This document shows positions 19,237 to 31,115 of a DNA stretch of 33,812 nucleotides, one piece after another. Within the stretch, counting starts at the first letter, position 1; each line of letters starts with the position of its first letter. Below the pieces are notes generated by a model. It made no database searches, was not told the origin of the DNA, and worked only from the letters and a program-made list of their open reading frames with translations. The DNA comes from Hypsibius dujardini (Eukaryota; Tardigrada; Eutardigrada; Parachela; Hypsibiidae). Location of the stretch: positions 1 through 33,812 of the forward strand of contig LRSR01004152.1 in the NCBI GenBank assembly GCA_001579985.1. The letters are read 5' to 3'. Both the position numbers and the translations under genes were made by a program.

Positions 19237-21951
19237 TCAGTGGCTATACGAAGCATACTGATTGTGGTTGTTGTTGGCTTGCTGGTAGCTCGTCGGACCA
19301 CCACCACCCACGCCCACGCCGCCCTGATTCCCGACTCCCGCTGCCGGCACGCCGATCGGCGTCCTCAGCAACGCCGGACCGCCAGGCAAGTACTGCGGCT
19401 CACCATACACGGCGTTATTGTAGCCCTGGTAGGTTTGCTGCTGCGGATGCTGCTGCTGTTGATGAACTTGCAGCGGGACGTTGCTGTTGACGTATCCGGC
19501 CGGACCGGTTCCGCCGCCGCCGACAGTCATGTTGGCGGTGCCCTGGCACAGCTGATACTGCTGCTGCACCTGCGAGTTGTACGCGTCACTGGGGGAAGTG
19601 GTGTTGGAACCGGGTGGCGGCTCCACTGCCTGCCCGTTATACCGGAAGTAGGGATTCTTCAGGTCGAGCGTGTTGGAGGACCGCGAACCGCTGGCTTCGA
19701 TGCCGATGTCGATGGTGACGTCGTAGCTTTGCCGGCCGTTAGCGATCATAAGGACGCGCCCGGTCAGCACTTGGCCCTTCACCCCGAACAGGGGGGTCTT
19801 CAGAAGGCAGCGCACTTGGTACCAGTGAGTGAGGGGTTGATTGGGAGCTGCAAGGATAAAACAGGAGAACTGCCCATGCTATTCTACAAGACATGTGCAT
19901 CAAACAATCAAATCAAAAGGAAGTCTTCATTTCCTTAAATCAAGAGGATAGCTACAGGAATTAAACCGGTGGAAATCTTTGAAGCAACTTTCAAATAAAT
20001 CAAAATCATCAAGATCGAATAATCAAAATGAATAATAATCAAAATTCAGATAAATCAAAGTCAAAGTAATGAAAATCAAAGAAAAAATGGACGGCAAAGG
20101 GCTGTTTCGTCGATTTACACCATCTATCGCATAGTGGATATAACTGAGCGAAGATTAACAAACGTCAATCTTACCGGTGGTAAGCCATATCGTCGCGTTG
20201 GTCCCCACGAATGCTGCGTCGAACCAGAACGCCAAGCCGTGGATCATGCCGGTGGTGACGAGCGGGAAACTGAGTGGGATGTCGATATGGTACAGGTCCG
20301 TTTCGTTGTCCTTCTCAAAGTTGATGCTCCACTTGACAGAGCCCGACGGACTGATACGGATGTCGAAGGTGTCCACCACAGGCTGTCGGAAGTACTCCTC
20401 GAAGGCCTTCTCACGCAGTCCGCTGAGGTCGATGCCGTGGAAGGCTGTCTGGTACCTGTGGGAAAATAAATTACCCAATTCACTACAAAGAAGGCACATG
20501 ATAGAGCCGTCGGGATGGGGGAAAGAAACTGACCAGAAATTTGCTTTCGAGAGCTGTTCCATGTAAAGTGCTTCGTCGCAAAACGGTGCAATATGCAGAT
20601 CACCCTGCGAGAAGAGAAATGGAATGATTCACAGACAATCCGGATGCCCGATTTAGAATTGTTTAAGCGACATGTTCGAATTTAAAATCTACTAGTGAAC
20701 TTTACTTAAATAAAAAATATTTTAAATAGAACATGCTAATTAAGTAAACTCAGGGATTTCAAATAAAAATATAATTTATTTCTATTTTTGGGTCTTTATA
20801 ATATTTTCTGATGCATTTAACTGTGCTTTCCACTCCATCCGACTCACAATGGTCGGAAACATCCGGCCGTTCGGCTTGAGAAACTTCTTAGCGTGCAGGT
20901 ACGTCTCCAGCATGCGTTCATTCAGCAGCATGTACCCCATCGGCTCGGAGATTATAATGTCCACCTTCTCGGGCAGGGTGATTTCCTCCACCTTCCCATG
21001 GACCACCTTCACCACGTTCTGCATCTTGTTCTGCTGCACTAGCACCTCACAGTGTGCAGCCATGGAGCTCGCCTCAACGGCGTAGACCCGCTTCGCGCCC
21101 ACCTGGCAGGCGAAGAAGGAGAGAATCCCAGATCCAGCTGAAAAAAACATACGAACATCATCAGACGTTCGGATATTCCGCTCAATTAAAAACCAGCCAC
21201 TAGTATATTGTTTAAATGATTAAATGTATTTGATTTTAAATAAAATATAAATTTCTGGACTGAACTGTTTCATAATAAAACAGAACTTTTATATATGTTG
21301 TGTCAACTATCACGATAAAATCAATCAATCAATCAGCCATCTCCGACAGAGTTGTGTGCAACCGCTCCACTAGCACTCACCGCCGACATCCAGCACCACC
21401 TTATCCCTGAAGTCGACATCGTTCATCTGAATGGCCCGCTGGTAGGTGGCGGTCCTCACGTAGTCCTGCAGCATATTTTGCTGCTGGGAGAGGAAACTGT
21501 AAAACTGAAAGTACTGCACCGCCGAGGTCTCCTCCGTGCGCTTCTCAAAGATGGACTGGATCTTGCCGGACCGGATGTTGGCGACCGTTTCGCGGAACAA
21601 CTTAAAGTCCTCATCGCTGTCGAATCGCACGGCGATACAGTCGGTTGCGGCGGAGGATTTCTCCTTGCTTCCCGACGACGACGAGATGGCCAAGACGTTC
21701 TTCCGCAGCGTCGCGCTCTCGGTGGACTGGTTCAAGACGATCGTCACTCCGAGATCCTCCTCGGTGGCCTGGTGGAATGTGAGGCGGTAAGAGGTGGCCT
21801 CGTTGGAGTCGTTGGACTTTTGGATGGTGAGGCCGGTCGCGGTGGGGAGGTAGTCTTCGAAGGCGAGATCGGTGATCTTGAAGAGTTTGATCCCGGTCAG
21901 GTGACAGAGTGGCTGGAGAGCAGCACCACTAGCGGCCGGTGCCATGGTCAT
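19237..21951 (-). CDS. CARM1: Coactivator-associated (histone) arginine methyltransferase CARM1/PRMT4
   Basis: Five exons on the minus strand: 21951-21381, 21137-20848, 20604-20534, 20455-20175, 19847-19237, giving 607 residues, almost the length of human CARM1. Residues 1-150 match the N-terminal PH-like domain. The catalytic core follows: SAM motif DVGAGSG (188-194), acidic motif AVEAS, the double-E loop [13 protein letters not shown] with Glu255 and Glu264, and [21 protein letters not shown] and LTHWYQVRC of the PRMT beta-barrel. The C-terminus is Gln/Gly/Asn-rich and low-complexity, replacing the transactivation tail. The enzyme asymmetrically dimethylates arginines in histone H3 and RNA-processing proteins in the nucleus. 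The first of two nearby ATGs was taken as start. An acceptor just upstream (21990) suggests a spliced 5' UTR. Confidence 0.97.
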
Positions 21952-23802
21952 CGCTCGTGCACGAAGGAGATTTGAAGGACGGTGGGAATCTGCAAAATAC
22001 GAAACAAAAAAACCATTTTAACATTAAAGAAAGTATCAATCAGGCACACGAGGCAATCAATCAAGCAAGCATTCAGCCAGCTCTAAGTATTAGACTAAGT
22101 CTTAATACCTGAATAGTTAAAAAGCTTAAATAAAATGATAAATTCATGAAATTAAAACATGATTAAATAATTAAATAAATTATAAATAATGAAATTAATT
22201 AGCCAAAAGCCAGAAAAGTAAGAAGAATGCACACACAGTCGATCAATCAATCCAGCAAGAATTCATCTGCTTTATATCCGGCTCAATCAACAACAATCAA
22301 AGCGCGTAGCAGAAATCCAACCACACCAGAAGCGTGATGCCAATGAATAAAATGATGCCGCCAAAACTCTCAAACAATTTACAACGATAGGCTCTTCAAT
22401 ATAGAATCGGATACTATTTAACCCAGCACAAAATACTGTACTTCTCTAATAGCTAAGCACAAAATGGTCGATAATAATTACTGTATTACTGTAGTAAATT
22501 CTACAATTTTGTCCGAAAACAAAGCGCTAACATCCGATTTTTGTACGCTGTCTGCCAACTGATTCACGAGGCTCAAAATGTTGAAAGTAGGAAGCGATCC
22601 AGAAAATTCTCACAGCCGAAAAAACAAAACAAATAAATGAAACACAGACGCTTGAATCAATCAATCAAGCAGGGAAAAAAACGCAAACAATCCATTACAC
22701 CACAACAGATCAATCAATCACTCAGTCGACCACCAACAAAACGCAAAGCCAGCAGCAAGAAAGTTTCCTTTCAATATGCAGAACGCCAGACTCATGCATA
22801 CCACACACGACGATTCATTGTGTTTCCAGAAAAATTCAAACCTTAATTTTCGCATCATAAACAGGAAAAAAAAGTTACTTTTCTACCGACTCAAAAAAAC
22901 ATCTGCATCAAGAGAGAGACTTTCTAAGAGGCCTTCGAGGTCCCTGTAAGACTCCGCACAGAAAGATTCTTGCATTACGAAAACCCAGAAGACTTACCGA
23001 GCTCCTGACAATTGATGCTACCCTCGACGGTATAAGAAGTTAAGAAAACCCCCGGGAAGTCAAGAGAATCCGTTCAAAATGACAACGAATCCCAGCAAAA
23101 TTCCGAGGCGGCAAGCAAAAATGGGTCTTTTTGCCCCGGCGATCGAAGTGAGTAGCACAAGGGGATGGAAATACGCTGGGTGAGTACCTATTGAAAAAAC
23201 GGCTGCGGCTGCAAAAATGAACCGAGCGATGACAGAGACGAACCTGGCGAGAGTGGCGACCTTGGAAAAAACGGCTTGGGAGACAGAGAAAAGATTTGAG
23301 CAAAGACGACTCTCCATAAATTCAAATTCGCAAATGTTGATTCTGTGAAGGACAGATAGGAAATCTGTTCAATAGTTTACCTTGTAACACAAAGCCGGAT
23401 AGACATAACACCTATTGCATGCTGTCTCGTGAACCTGAAAGTTACATGCAGTGGCCGATTTCGGTAGCTCGCGTAGTGTGGCTGAGGAGTTGATTTGATT
23501 GATTTGTTCGCATTAGACGCTGCCGGTTGAATGTTCATCTATTAGTGATGTTACCGGCACCGGAAAAGCCTCCTTAGCATTTTTTTACGACTGTTAATTA
23601 TCAGTAAATTACCGTTAATTTTCCCTGAGGCGAATGAGAGCATACAGCAAGTCAAAGTACTATAGCACAGCTTCTCACAGCATTCCTATTCGGTACACGG
23701 GTTGCAGATGCACGAGAATGCATATGTTAAACTCACGCCGCTACGTATGTTGACCACGAAAATCGCACGTCAATTGCGTTGTTGACTCGAAATGGCAAAA
23801 TA
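21952..23802. other. CARM1 5' region with putative non-coding first exon
   Basis: An acceptor (TTTTGCAG, minus strand, exon edge 21989) and a donor-like AG|GTACTCACC (exon edge 23188, minus strand) suggest a 1.2-kb 5' UTR intron. The possible first exon is within about 23189-23330. The interval is AT-rich with many CAATCAATCAA repeats. Frames open on the plus strand at 22637-22846 are made of these repeats. ENKD1 3' sequence occupies the right end. Confidence 0.35.
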
Positions 23803-24462
23803 TCAAGGGTTTCGCTTCTTGGAGCCATTCTGCGTGGATCTTGCTATGGCGCTGCTTGATGGTGCGGGCTTTTCTGACTGCCCACTACCGCTTGGCTTCC
23901 AGCTTGGACGGTTCTTCCGTTCCATCGGTTGGGCTAGTTTCTTATCGGTTTCAGCTCTCGGCTTGGTAGACGATGGCGGGGGAGTGACCTTGATGGGATG
24001 CGGGAGGGAATCCTGAACGATGACCAGCGGTTTGGACAGGACGGTTATGCCGTGGTCAATTTCCCGAAGAGAATGCTCCAGCTCTTCCCGCTTTCGCTGA
24101 GCTCGAAGTGTGTCACTGCGGAGAGGGAGCAGGAACATTTCCCGTTCCTTTCTTCGCTTAGCTAATGAGAACAACAACCGAAAAGCCTGAACTCTTCCTC
24201 CCCGAAGAGATAGTGGCTGATCAACAAAAGTCAGTCCCTTACCTGCTTCGAGGTCTTCTAAAAGCTGAATGCGTTCCCGTTGTGGCATGAGGTGGCTGCC
24301 GGTGGGTAAACCGTGCTTTTTTGCTTCTATTGCCCAGGCAGCGGCTTGGTTTTCCACCTGTCGCTTTCCAGCGAGGCTGTGAAACAATCAATTTACACCG
24401 AAATACAAAAAATAAATGGGTCTGCTTTGTTATGGACAGACCGAACAGACAGACAGACAGGC

Positions 24463-24525
<63 letters not shown>

Positions 24526-25667
24526 TAGACAGGCAGACAGACATACAGACGGACACTTACTAATCGGGTAAAACGCCAGGTTCTGCTTTCGGTATTTGAT
24601 CGAGATCTACCGACTCCGACCTCGAGCGAATCGATGTGACTGAACTCGAACGCTCACGACGAGCTGCGGCACTCGCTAGACCAGCCGTTTTATTTAATTG
24701 CACGTAGTTCTTCCCACCCGATCTAGATACTGCCGTTGCTTTCTCCAATGACGTGGTGCGGCTCTTGTTATTTGCAGACTCTAAATTTTCCTCAACCATT
24801 CTGGAGTTCAAGCCTGACTGGACCGACTTGCTCCGCTCGACCAGCGCAGTCCCATTTGCACCTTCTCTCCTTATCACCTGTAAAATTGCCGTTCAGTCCA
24901 AAAATACGACGTCAGCAAAAAATTCCAAAACATTTCTCCATACTCCATACACGGTACCTGTGTTTTGTTCAATGCATTGTTCCGTCTGCCGGCCACTTTT
25001 CCGTCTCCACCTTTCACATCGTCCGCCCAGGAAGCCCGCACCGGCCGCTTCACCGTTTCATCCGTGCTCTGCTGCTTCTGGATAGACATCTGGCGTATCC
25101 GTTTGATATTTTCCTGGGTAAAATCTTTCGTTTCCTCTGCTAAAAAAAGCAGCATTCACATTAACAAAACAAACTCGAAACTTGAACTCTATATTGAAAA
25201 AGCACTACGGTATAGCACGAGTGTCAACAAAGGAACTGCTTGATAGACAGACAGACAGAAAAATAGACTGACTGATAAACAGGCAGACAAACAGACAGAG
25301 AGATAGACAGAGAGACAGAGACAGACAGACAGACAAGCAAGCAGACAAGCAGACAAGCAGACAAGCAGACAGACAAACAGACAGACAGACAAATAGATAG
25401 AGAGGCAAATAAACAGACAGACGGACAGACACAGACACAGTGATAGACAGACTTACGTTTCTTCTGAGCACTTTTGGGCAAGGGTTTCCGCGGACCTGGC
25501 GGAAGCTGCGCCAGAATATCTCGCATGCTGCCTTCCATGCCGCGTTTTTGGTACAGACTTCCCTCATTCCGCGTGCGGAGATAGTTCTTCCGGGCCGCGG
25601 CTTGGCTCGACAGGTCGCCCAGCGATGCGGAATGATGAAGCACAGCTTTCATGCTCGCAGAATGCAT
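23803..25667 (-). CDS. ENKD1: Enkurin domain-containing protein 1 (ENKD1) homologue
   Basis: Five exons on the minus strand: 25667-25457, 25136-24958, 24877-24561, 24376-24243, 24161-23803, giving 399 residues. Exon 2 holds the basic helix TKDFTQENIKRIRQM, matching KDHEKENLRRIR of vertebrate ENKD1. Exons 4-5 hold the enkurin domain (about 236-335): LPDYLAGKRQ, LPTGSHLMPQRERIQLLEDL, LPLRSDTLRAQRKREELE and AITVLSKP-like (GITVLSKPLVIV). The tail is Ser/Pro/Lys-rich and longer than in vertebrates. ENKD1 is a centriole, cilium and microtubule-associated protein. An in-frame ATG immediately after a GTG was used as start. The last intron (24162-24242) is 81 bases and open in frame. Confidence 0.88.
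24443..24545. repeat. CAGA tetranucleotide microsatellite
   Basis: Over twenty nearly perfect CAGA units lie in ENKD1 intron 3 (24377-24560), ending 16 bases from the splice donor. Confidence 0.9.
25243..25448. repeat. CAGA/CAAG microsatellite in ENKD1 intron 1
   Basis: CAGA units interrupted by CAAG and TAGA lie in intron 25137-25456, running up to the first exon's donor. Confidence 0.85.
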
Positions 25668-27048
25668 CACGATAGCGGAAAAACAACTAAGTAACGATTC
25701 CCTGATGGTGGTAGGGAAATCCCAAGCAGCAGGTCACGTCGGCCGGATATCTGGAAGAAATACTAACGGTATCGCGGCAGTATTTGAGGGGCAGTATTGT
25801 CTGAGGACGTCATGTGAAGTGTCTGTCGAGTGTTGGCAGGAGCGTTTAAGCAAATTAGAGTCCTCTGAGCATACACGGAATTACGTGGCGAAAATCGATG
25901 CTCTGGATTTTCCGTGTGGTGGATAATTTCCCTCGCACATCACCGGTACGCGCCATGGTGGTTACCGACCGGCGCCGGCGTCATCGGTTAAACGTATGTG
26001 ACCCGTACCGGTTCCATCCCGTTAGTCCAGATCGATATACGCATGAGAAAGAAGGGTAATCCCGTATAACGATTCCTGCAAATAAAAACACCGATTGGGC
26101 ATTCGGGATTTTTTATTGCGGTATTTATTTACTAGGTCACAAGGCGTGATGTTTTAAGCTTCGTATTCATGATTCAGGTTGCAGATTATCGAACAGTCTG
26201 CTAGTTCGCCACAGGGACACAGCGTAAAAACGGTAAAGCTTCCTCTTTAAAACACATTGCCACATACGAGCATGAGCGTTTGTAATTGACATATGCAGGC
26301 CGCATATGTTAATTACAAATAAAGGGAGGACATTGTTAACTATGCAGTACGAGCATATTACTATTCTACAAAGTTCTCGTACCGATACCACAATAACATT
26401 ATCAGGACTTCATATGTTAGTATGAAATTGGTATAGTAAAGGTACCTATAGTTTTCGTCTATAAAACTTTACAGGAAGCAATATCTTTTCGTTCAGCAGA
26501 CGCTGGAAATGGCAAGTGGCAATTGACGAGGCCGGGATGCGCTTTTGCTGGAGAACAAAAGAACACAAAATGGAACACAAAAGAACAAAGCGAACGGGTA
26601 AATCGTTTGGTTTGGTTCGATCGGCCGATCGATTGATTGAACGATTTGATTGGTGAAACGAGTTTTGTTCCAAGACATCTGTTGATTGATCGATGAATTG
26701 GGATCACTGATCAAAAATTAAATCATGTCATGATTAAATCAAGCAATCAAGTCGTAAGCTTAAGTTGATAACATTATTAAACTATGCTTTAGTCCGCTGA
26801 TGTCCGTTTTTAAAAGCTTGAGTGCAAAAAACCCTCATCAATTTTAAATATTTACATTATGAATCAGGAATATTTTTCCGACCTACCATGATCCTCAGAC
26901 TATCTGCGGCATCACTGTGCTGCGAGTCGAATAATCATCGCATCATCATCAAACTCTTCCCCTTTTCTCACCGTTCCTCGTCACACGGCCTTGGAACTTT
27001 CAGATTGCAGGTAAGACTGGTCAACATTCCTTCGTAGGATGCAATTTA
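25668..27048. other. Intergenic region between ENKD1 and the TMEM223-like gene
   Basis: Both genes point away from this region, so it should contain both promoters. It holds a perfect-looking palindrome at 26279-26319 and CAAT/GATT repeats near 26620-26760. Frames open on the minus strand at 26446-26714 exist in all three phases and are not convincing. No transcription start motif was assigned. Confidence 0.4.
26279..26319. repeat. Palindrome TTTGTAATTGACATATGC...
   Basis: The left arm TTTGTAATTGACATATGC and right arm GCATATGTTAATTACAAA are inverted repeats with one mismatch around a five-base centre. Purpose unknown. Confidence 0.65.
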
Positions 27049-27873
27049 GTGACCGTCCGGACGTTTTATCAGGCATGCCGAGGCGTGCATAAAGACCACC
27101 GAGGAGGTACAACACAAAAAAGTCTGAAGCATTCCGACCGGTTTCCGGTGAAATCTCCTTCCCCACCCGCTCCGAACACTGCTCCGCCGCCGGGATCGGC
27201 CAAACCATCGACGACAACAGTTTGGTCGCAGGTGGTGCTATGGATTCGGGGGTTGGACCTGCGACGGCGATTATTCGGGGAAGGATCCGTGCCGTATGGC
27301 GCTAAAAGGATTATGAGGATGTGAGTTCGGTTGTAAATTCCATTTGCTTGATTAATCGATTGATTGCACGGTTGATTGTTAACTTTGTTGAGTTTGTTCC
27401 TTCCTGCATTAGTTTAGTGATTACATATTTTTTGTTAGCATTTCAAAAATTGATTCATTGATGTCTTGATGAACAGATTGTACGGTTTTACTGTTTCGGC
27501 GATTGAGATTTCTCCCGTCATTTTTACTGGGTATTTGATTGTTTCGAACAGAGATTGACTTGTTAAAAGCATGCCGGGTTTAGTTTCCGCTTTTTCCGTG
27601 CGTGGCCACATGGAATTCGTATCTCGTAGGAAAGCCTTAGACGGCCAGCCCGTCACGGCGGACCTCGTCTATTCCTTCAGCAAACAGAGCTTGGTTCGAT
27701 TCTGTGGTACGGGAACAGGAATCATTTTCGTTCTGATAACACTTACATTTGTTTGGTGGTATTTCAAATCGAGATGGCAGTTGGAGCGAAGTAAGTACCA
27801 GGCAATCACTGCTGACTGCTATCCTCCCAACGTTTCCTTGCTCTGGGTTTGCCTTAGTTTTTATTTCTTTGCC

Positions 27874-27923
<50 letters not shown>

Positions 27924-28905
27924 CCTTCCTTCCTGCCTTCCTGCCTGATTGTTTGTTTTGTCAATCTGTCCCTCTGCTTCTATTTTTTTCTGTTTGTTAG
28001 CATGGATATTTCATCTGTAATTCCCGTATTACTGATCGTCCGTTTATTAGTTTACTTTTTTGTCTCTTTCTGTTGGTAACTATTCTTGTCTGCAAGTCGA
28101 TTCACTAGTAATTATTTTTACTTCTCTTTTTGCTCTCTGTCTCTGTCCACTTGTGAAGTATTCGTCGCTCATAAGCTGTCTGTCTGTGTTTTGTTTTGTC
28201 TGCGTCAGGTCCGTCGCATCCGTCTGTTGAGGTTTTATCTATCCTGTTCCCGTCATTTGTGTGAACTATTCAATGTTCATCTGCCTTATCCGTGGCTGAC
28301 AGTTGCCGACAATTTCAGCTGCCCTACCGCCCTACTGGCCTGAAAACAGAGCGGATGAAATTGGGGACGTTTACCGTCCGGCAATGTTCAACACGAAGGA
28401 GCAATACGCATTTGCCTACCTTTTTTCTGCTTGTCTGACGCTGGCGGTGGGAGTTATCACTCGCCGCTTACCGCTGCGAATCTACTACGATAGCATACAC
28501 GAAGTGTTCGCCATTGTCCACTTGAACGCGTTCGGACGCAATGTCATCACGCTCGTGAAGCCCGGACGAGTCCGCCTCGCTAGAGAAAGCTCATTTTTTG
28601 GATCCTTCTTTGGCGACACGGAGATTTTGAACGACCAAGGGAAGGCGGTGCAGAAGTTGCGGATTAACAGCGGCGGTTTTACCATGCCTTACTACTACAA
28701 CCTGATGGTGGGCTCCTTCACCGGGGCAGAAGGAGATTTCGACTCGGAGTCGGACCAGTCCCCGTTTGAAGGGTATTTCCCGGAGCGGCCTGTGAGCGTG
28801 GTGGAACCGCTGTCGCCTAATGCCGATCTGGCGGAACGCGTCGCTCAACGCAATGCCGAGAAACTGGAAGCACTAAGGCGGCTAACAAATAATAAAATGA
28901 GCTGA
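27049..28905 (+). CDS. TMEM70/TMEM223-family two-helix membrane protein (probably mitochondrial)
   Basis: Exons: an upstream part ending at 27320 (start unresolved; open from before 27049 without an ATG), 27570-27790 and 28319-28905. From the ATG at 27571 it gives 268 residues. Features are ADLVYSFSKQSLVRF, a first helix (GIIFVLITLTFVWWYF), a loop, a second helix (AYLFSACLTLAVGVI), then RRLPLRIYYDS...VHLNAFGRNVITL and a beta-type KLRINSGGF segment. This order (helix, helix, then an 'APFG'-like strand region) resembles TMEM223 and relatives TMEM186/TMEM70, which assist assembly of mitochondrial respiratory complexes. The upstream exon is rich in Arg, Pro and Ser and could encode a presequence. 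The acceptor before 27570 is weak. The C-terminus has an acidic stretch (EGDFDSESD). Confidence 0.7.
27871..27940. repeat. TCTG microsatellite
   Basis: Perfect TCTG units, then CTTCCTTCCTGCC, lie in intron 2 of the TMEM223-like gene. Confidence 0.85.
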
Positions 28906-29120
28906 CCTTGTGGTGTTGTGAATATGATATTTTTAACGTGTGACCCAATTTTGTTTCCTTTTTATCAAGTGAAAACTAGAGAATGTATCTAATGGGAAAA
29001 AATTAATCATCCTTCTGGCTGTGGTCCGGCAGTGAGAAAGACCCAGTCACAGGAATGTACGAATGAATTTCCGCACGTTTGGATGCAGGCCGACGAAAAC
29101 ACTGATCCGGTACGGGAGGA
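28906..29120. other. Convergent 3' ends of the TMEM223-like gene and QNG1
   Basis: Two hundred bases separate the stop codons of converging genes. No canonical AATAAA occurs on either strand, so the 3' ends may overlap or use variant signals. Confidence 0.4.
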
Positions 29121-31115
29121 TCAGTAATAGATGCATCGCACTTTGTGGTAGGGAGTGTGTTTCATGTCGTCGTTGTGGAGCTGCCGGTAGTCCCACAAAT
29201 AGTGATCGAGTACAATGGCGTTGACTTCGGGCTGATCCGGAGCATTTGCGCCGGCAGTCTTTATCAACCGGTTGAGTTCGTTCTTCAGGAGCTGCAAGCA
29301 ACGGTTTTTTTATGTGATCAGAAAGTTAGCTCATTAGCCTCTTTAATACGCTTGTCTGTCTGTCTGTCTGTTTTCTGTATGTCTGTATCGGTCTGTCTGT
29401 CTGTGTATCGGTCTGTCTGTCTATCTGTGTGTGCCTGCCTGCTTGCCTGTCTATCCGCTGAATGACTAAGTTCGAATATTTGTCGGCCAGCCTGGCTGCC
29501 CACGTCTCTCACCTCGGAGACATGGATGGTGCAACCGCGGATTTCCTCCTCCTCGTGCTCTCCGTACTGGAACATATAGTTGGCATCCAATTTCTTCTGC
29601 AGCTCCGGACTGTACGTCATGGTTCCGAAGTAGTTGAGAACTTGGGGAACGAAACAGCTGTTCATCAAAACTACGATGCCGAGGCAAATAAGTTAAATTA
29701 TGTCCTTTCTCACCTTGAGGAATGCGATAGTCCGCGAAAATGGTCAGTTGGTCAATGTCAGTAAACATGCCGAATCCTTCTCCCTCAAAACAGGCCCAAA
29801 CGTCGGCGACTAGAATCTGGGCACGTTTATAAAACTCCACTGGAACACAGGCAAGGCAGATCTTACGAGTCTAGTGAATTAGCCAATGTGAAAGTAAGCT
29901 CAACAGCGGTACTTGTACCTTTCTCTCCCTTAAAGATCCCCGTATCGCGGTACGAGGGGAAATCATCCAGGATGGTCTCCAGCAGCTTCTTTGAGCTGTT
30001 TCCAGCGGCACGGATAGCGTTAAGGAAGGTTCCTCCATGTTTCTAGTAAAGGGACCAAAGATCTTGGCTACAGTACAGCTGCCATCGGTTAGCTTGAAAA
30101 AAACGGCGGGAACCCCAAAAACGCGAAGAAAAACGGAAACTGAATCGCGACTGCACGGACCTCGACAAGAACTTTCCCAGCTTCCTGGAGGTTCGCTCGT
30201 CGCTCCGCTAACATGGGCATTTCCCCTTTTCCGCTGGCACGAAAGATGTGGCTCACTTGAGCGTCGGTGATGCTGGCCAGATATCGTGCGTCCAAAATCG
30301 GTATTCCCTCCTGCAAATCCAGAGAGTAATTCAACTCGGCTTACGATCAGTCATATGGTAATCAAGGGAAAGTCTTTGAGTTTCAGCATGAAAATCACGC
30401 GTACATCGATAGCGCGATTGATCGCCGCACAGCAACTCCAGTAGCCGGTGTACCTCTTTCCTCGATACTCGACGGCATACTTCTCGGGTGATGTAACGTC
30501 CTCCACCTCCGACCAGAACGAGAAGTTTAGAGTGTCCGCCACAAATATCCTGCAAAAAAACCGAATTGTATAAATCGATCGAGTGATTGGAGTGCAGTTG
30601 CAACAAACGATATGCAAGTAATCAATTGATTGATGAATTGAGAGCCGCTTTTGATTCGACGTCCTTGCAAGCGATTGATTGATTGTTTTGCTCACATATT
30701 CTTCCGAATATATAATATTCTTCCGACGCGATTTAAGCCCACTCCCGAGTTCTTCCTGACCATATAGCCGATTGAGTTCAGTAAGGCGGTAAGTATTCAC
30801 TTATTACTAATTGTCATCTGTACGGACTACGGGCCAACAAACGTACCAATCGACGGCGGCCTGATCCCCGCTTTTCGGATGCAATTCGTGCTTCTTCCAC
30901 CGGTCCAATCCCATTTCTCCGCACCGCGAGTGAGTCACCAGGAGTTGTGCCAATTTCGCTACAGCATCCAGATGAATTGCCACACTGTCGCTGGCGGACG
31001 CAATGAATTTGGCGGAATGCCGGACGCGTGAGCTTGGCGATCCGGACAAGGGCAAATCCGCCGGCGAACGCGCGACATCGACATCCCCGTTGGCGCTGGA
31101 TGATGGTTGAACCAT
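29121..31115 (-). CDS. QNG1: Queuosine 5'-phosphate N-glycosylase/hydrolase (queuosine salvage, DUF2419)
   Basis: Seven exons on the minus strand: 31115-30847, 30549-30405, 30310-30161, 30042-29919, 29839-29714, 29640-29513, 29291-29121, giving 370 residues (human C9orf64/QNG1 has 341). Diagnostic segments in order are [35 protein letters not shown], the FPSYRD segment, [35 protein letters not shown] and the C-terminus [11 protein letters not shown]...VRCIYY-stop. The enzyme releases the base queuine from queuosine 5'-phosphate so it can be reused for tRNA wobble modification; animals cannot make queuine and obtain it from diet or microbes. The first exon carries about 30 extra low-complexity N-terminal residues. 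All splice phases agree. Confidence 0.96.
29350..29455. repeat. TCTG microsatellite in QNG1 intron 6
   Basis: TCTG and GTATCGGTCTG units lie in intron 29292-29512. Confidence 0.8.

Noticed and set aside
19207-19938. Plus-strand frame of 243 codons opposite CARM1
   Set aside because: It is antisense to the unmistakable CARM1 last exon; the length reflects GC-rich low-complexity coding sequence.
21352-21975. Plus-strand frame of 207 codons opposite CARM1 exon 1
   Set aside because: It is a shadow of the CARM1 N-terminal exon on the other strand.
22637-22846. Plus-strand basic 69-residue frame
   Set aside because: It consists mainly of CAATCAATC-type repeats in the CARM1 5' region and shows no recognisable motif.
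26446-26714. Three overlapping minus-strand frames
   Set aside because: All three phases are open over the same bases and none has splice or homology support.
27571-28905. Identification as TMEM186
   Set aside because: The RRL...HLN-FG pattern also fits TMEM186, but the LVYSF start before helix 1 and the AFG strand fit TMEM223 slightly better; kept at family level.
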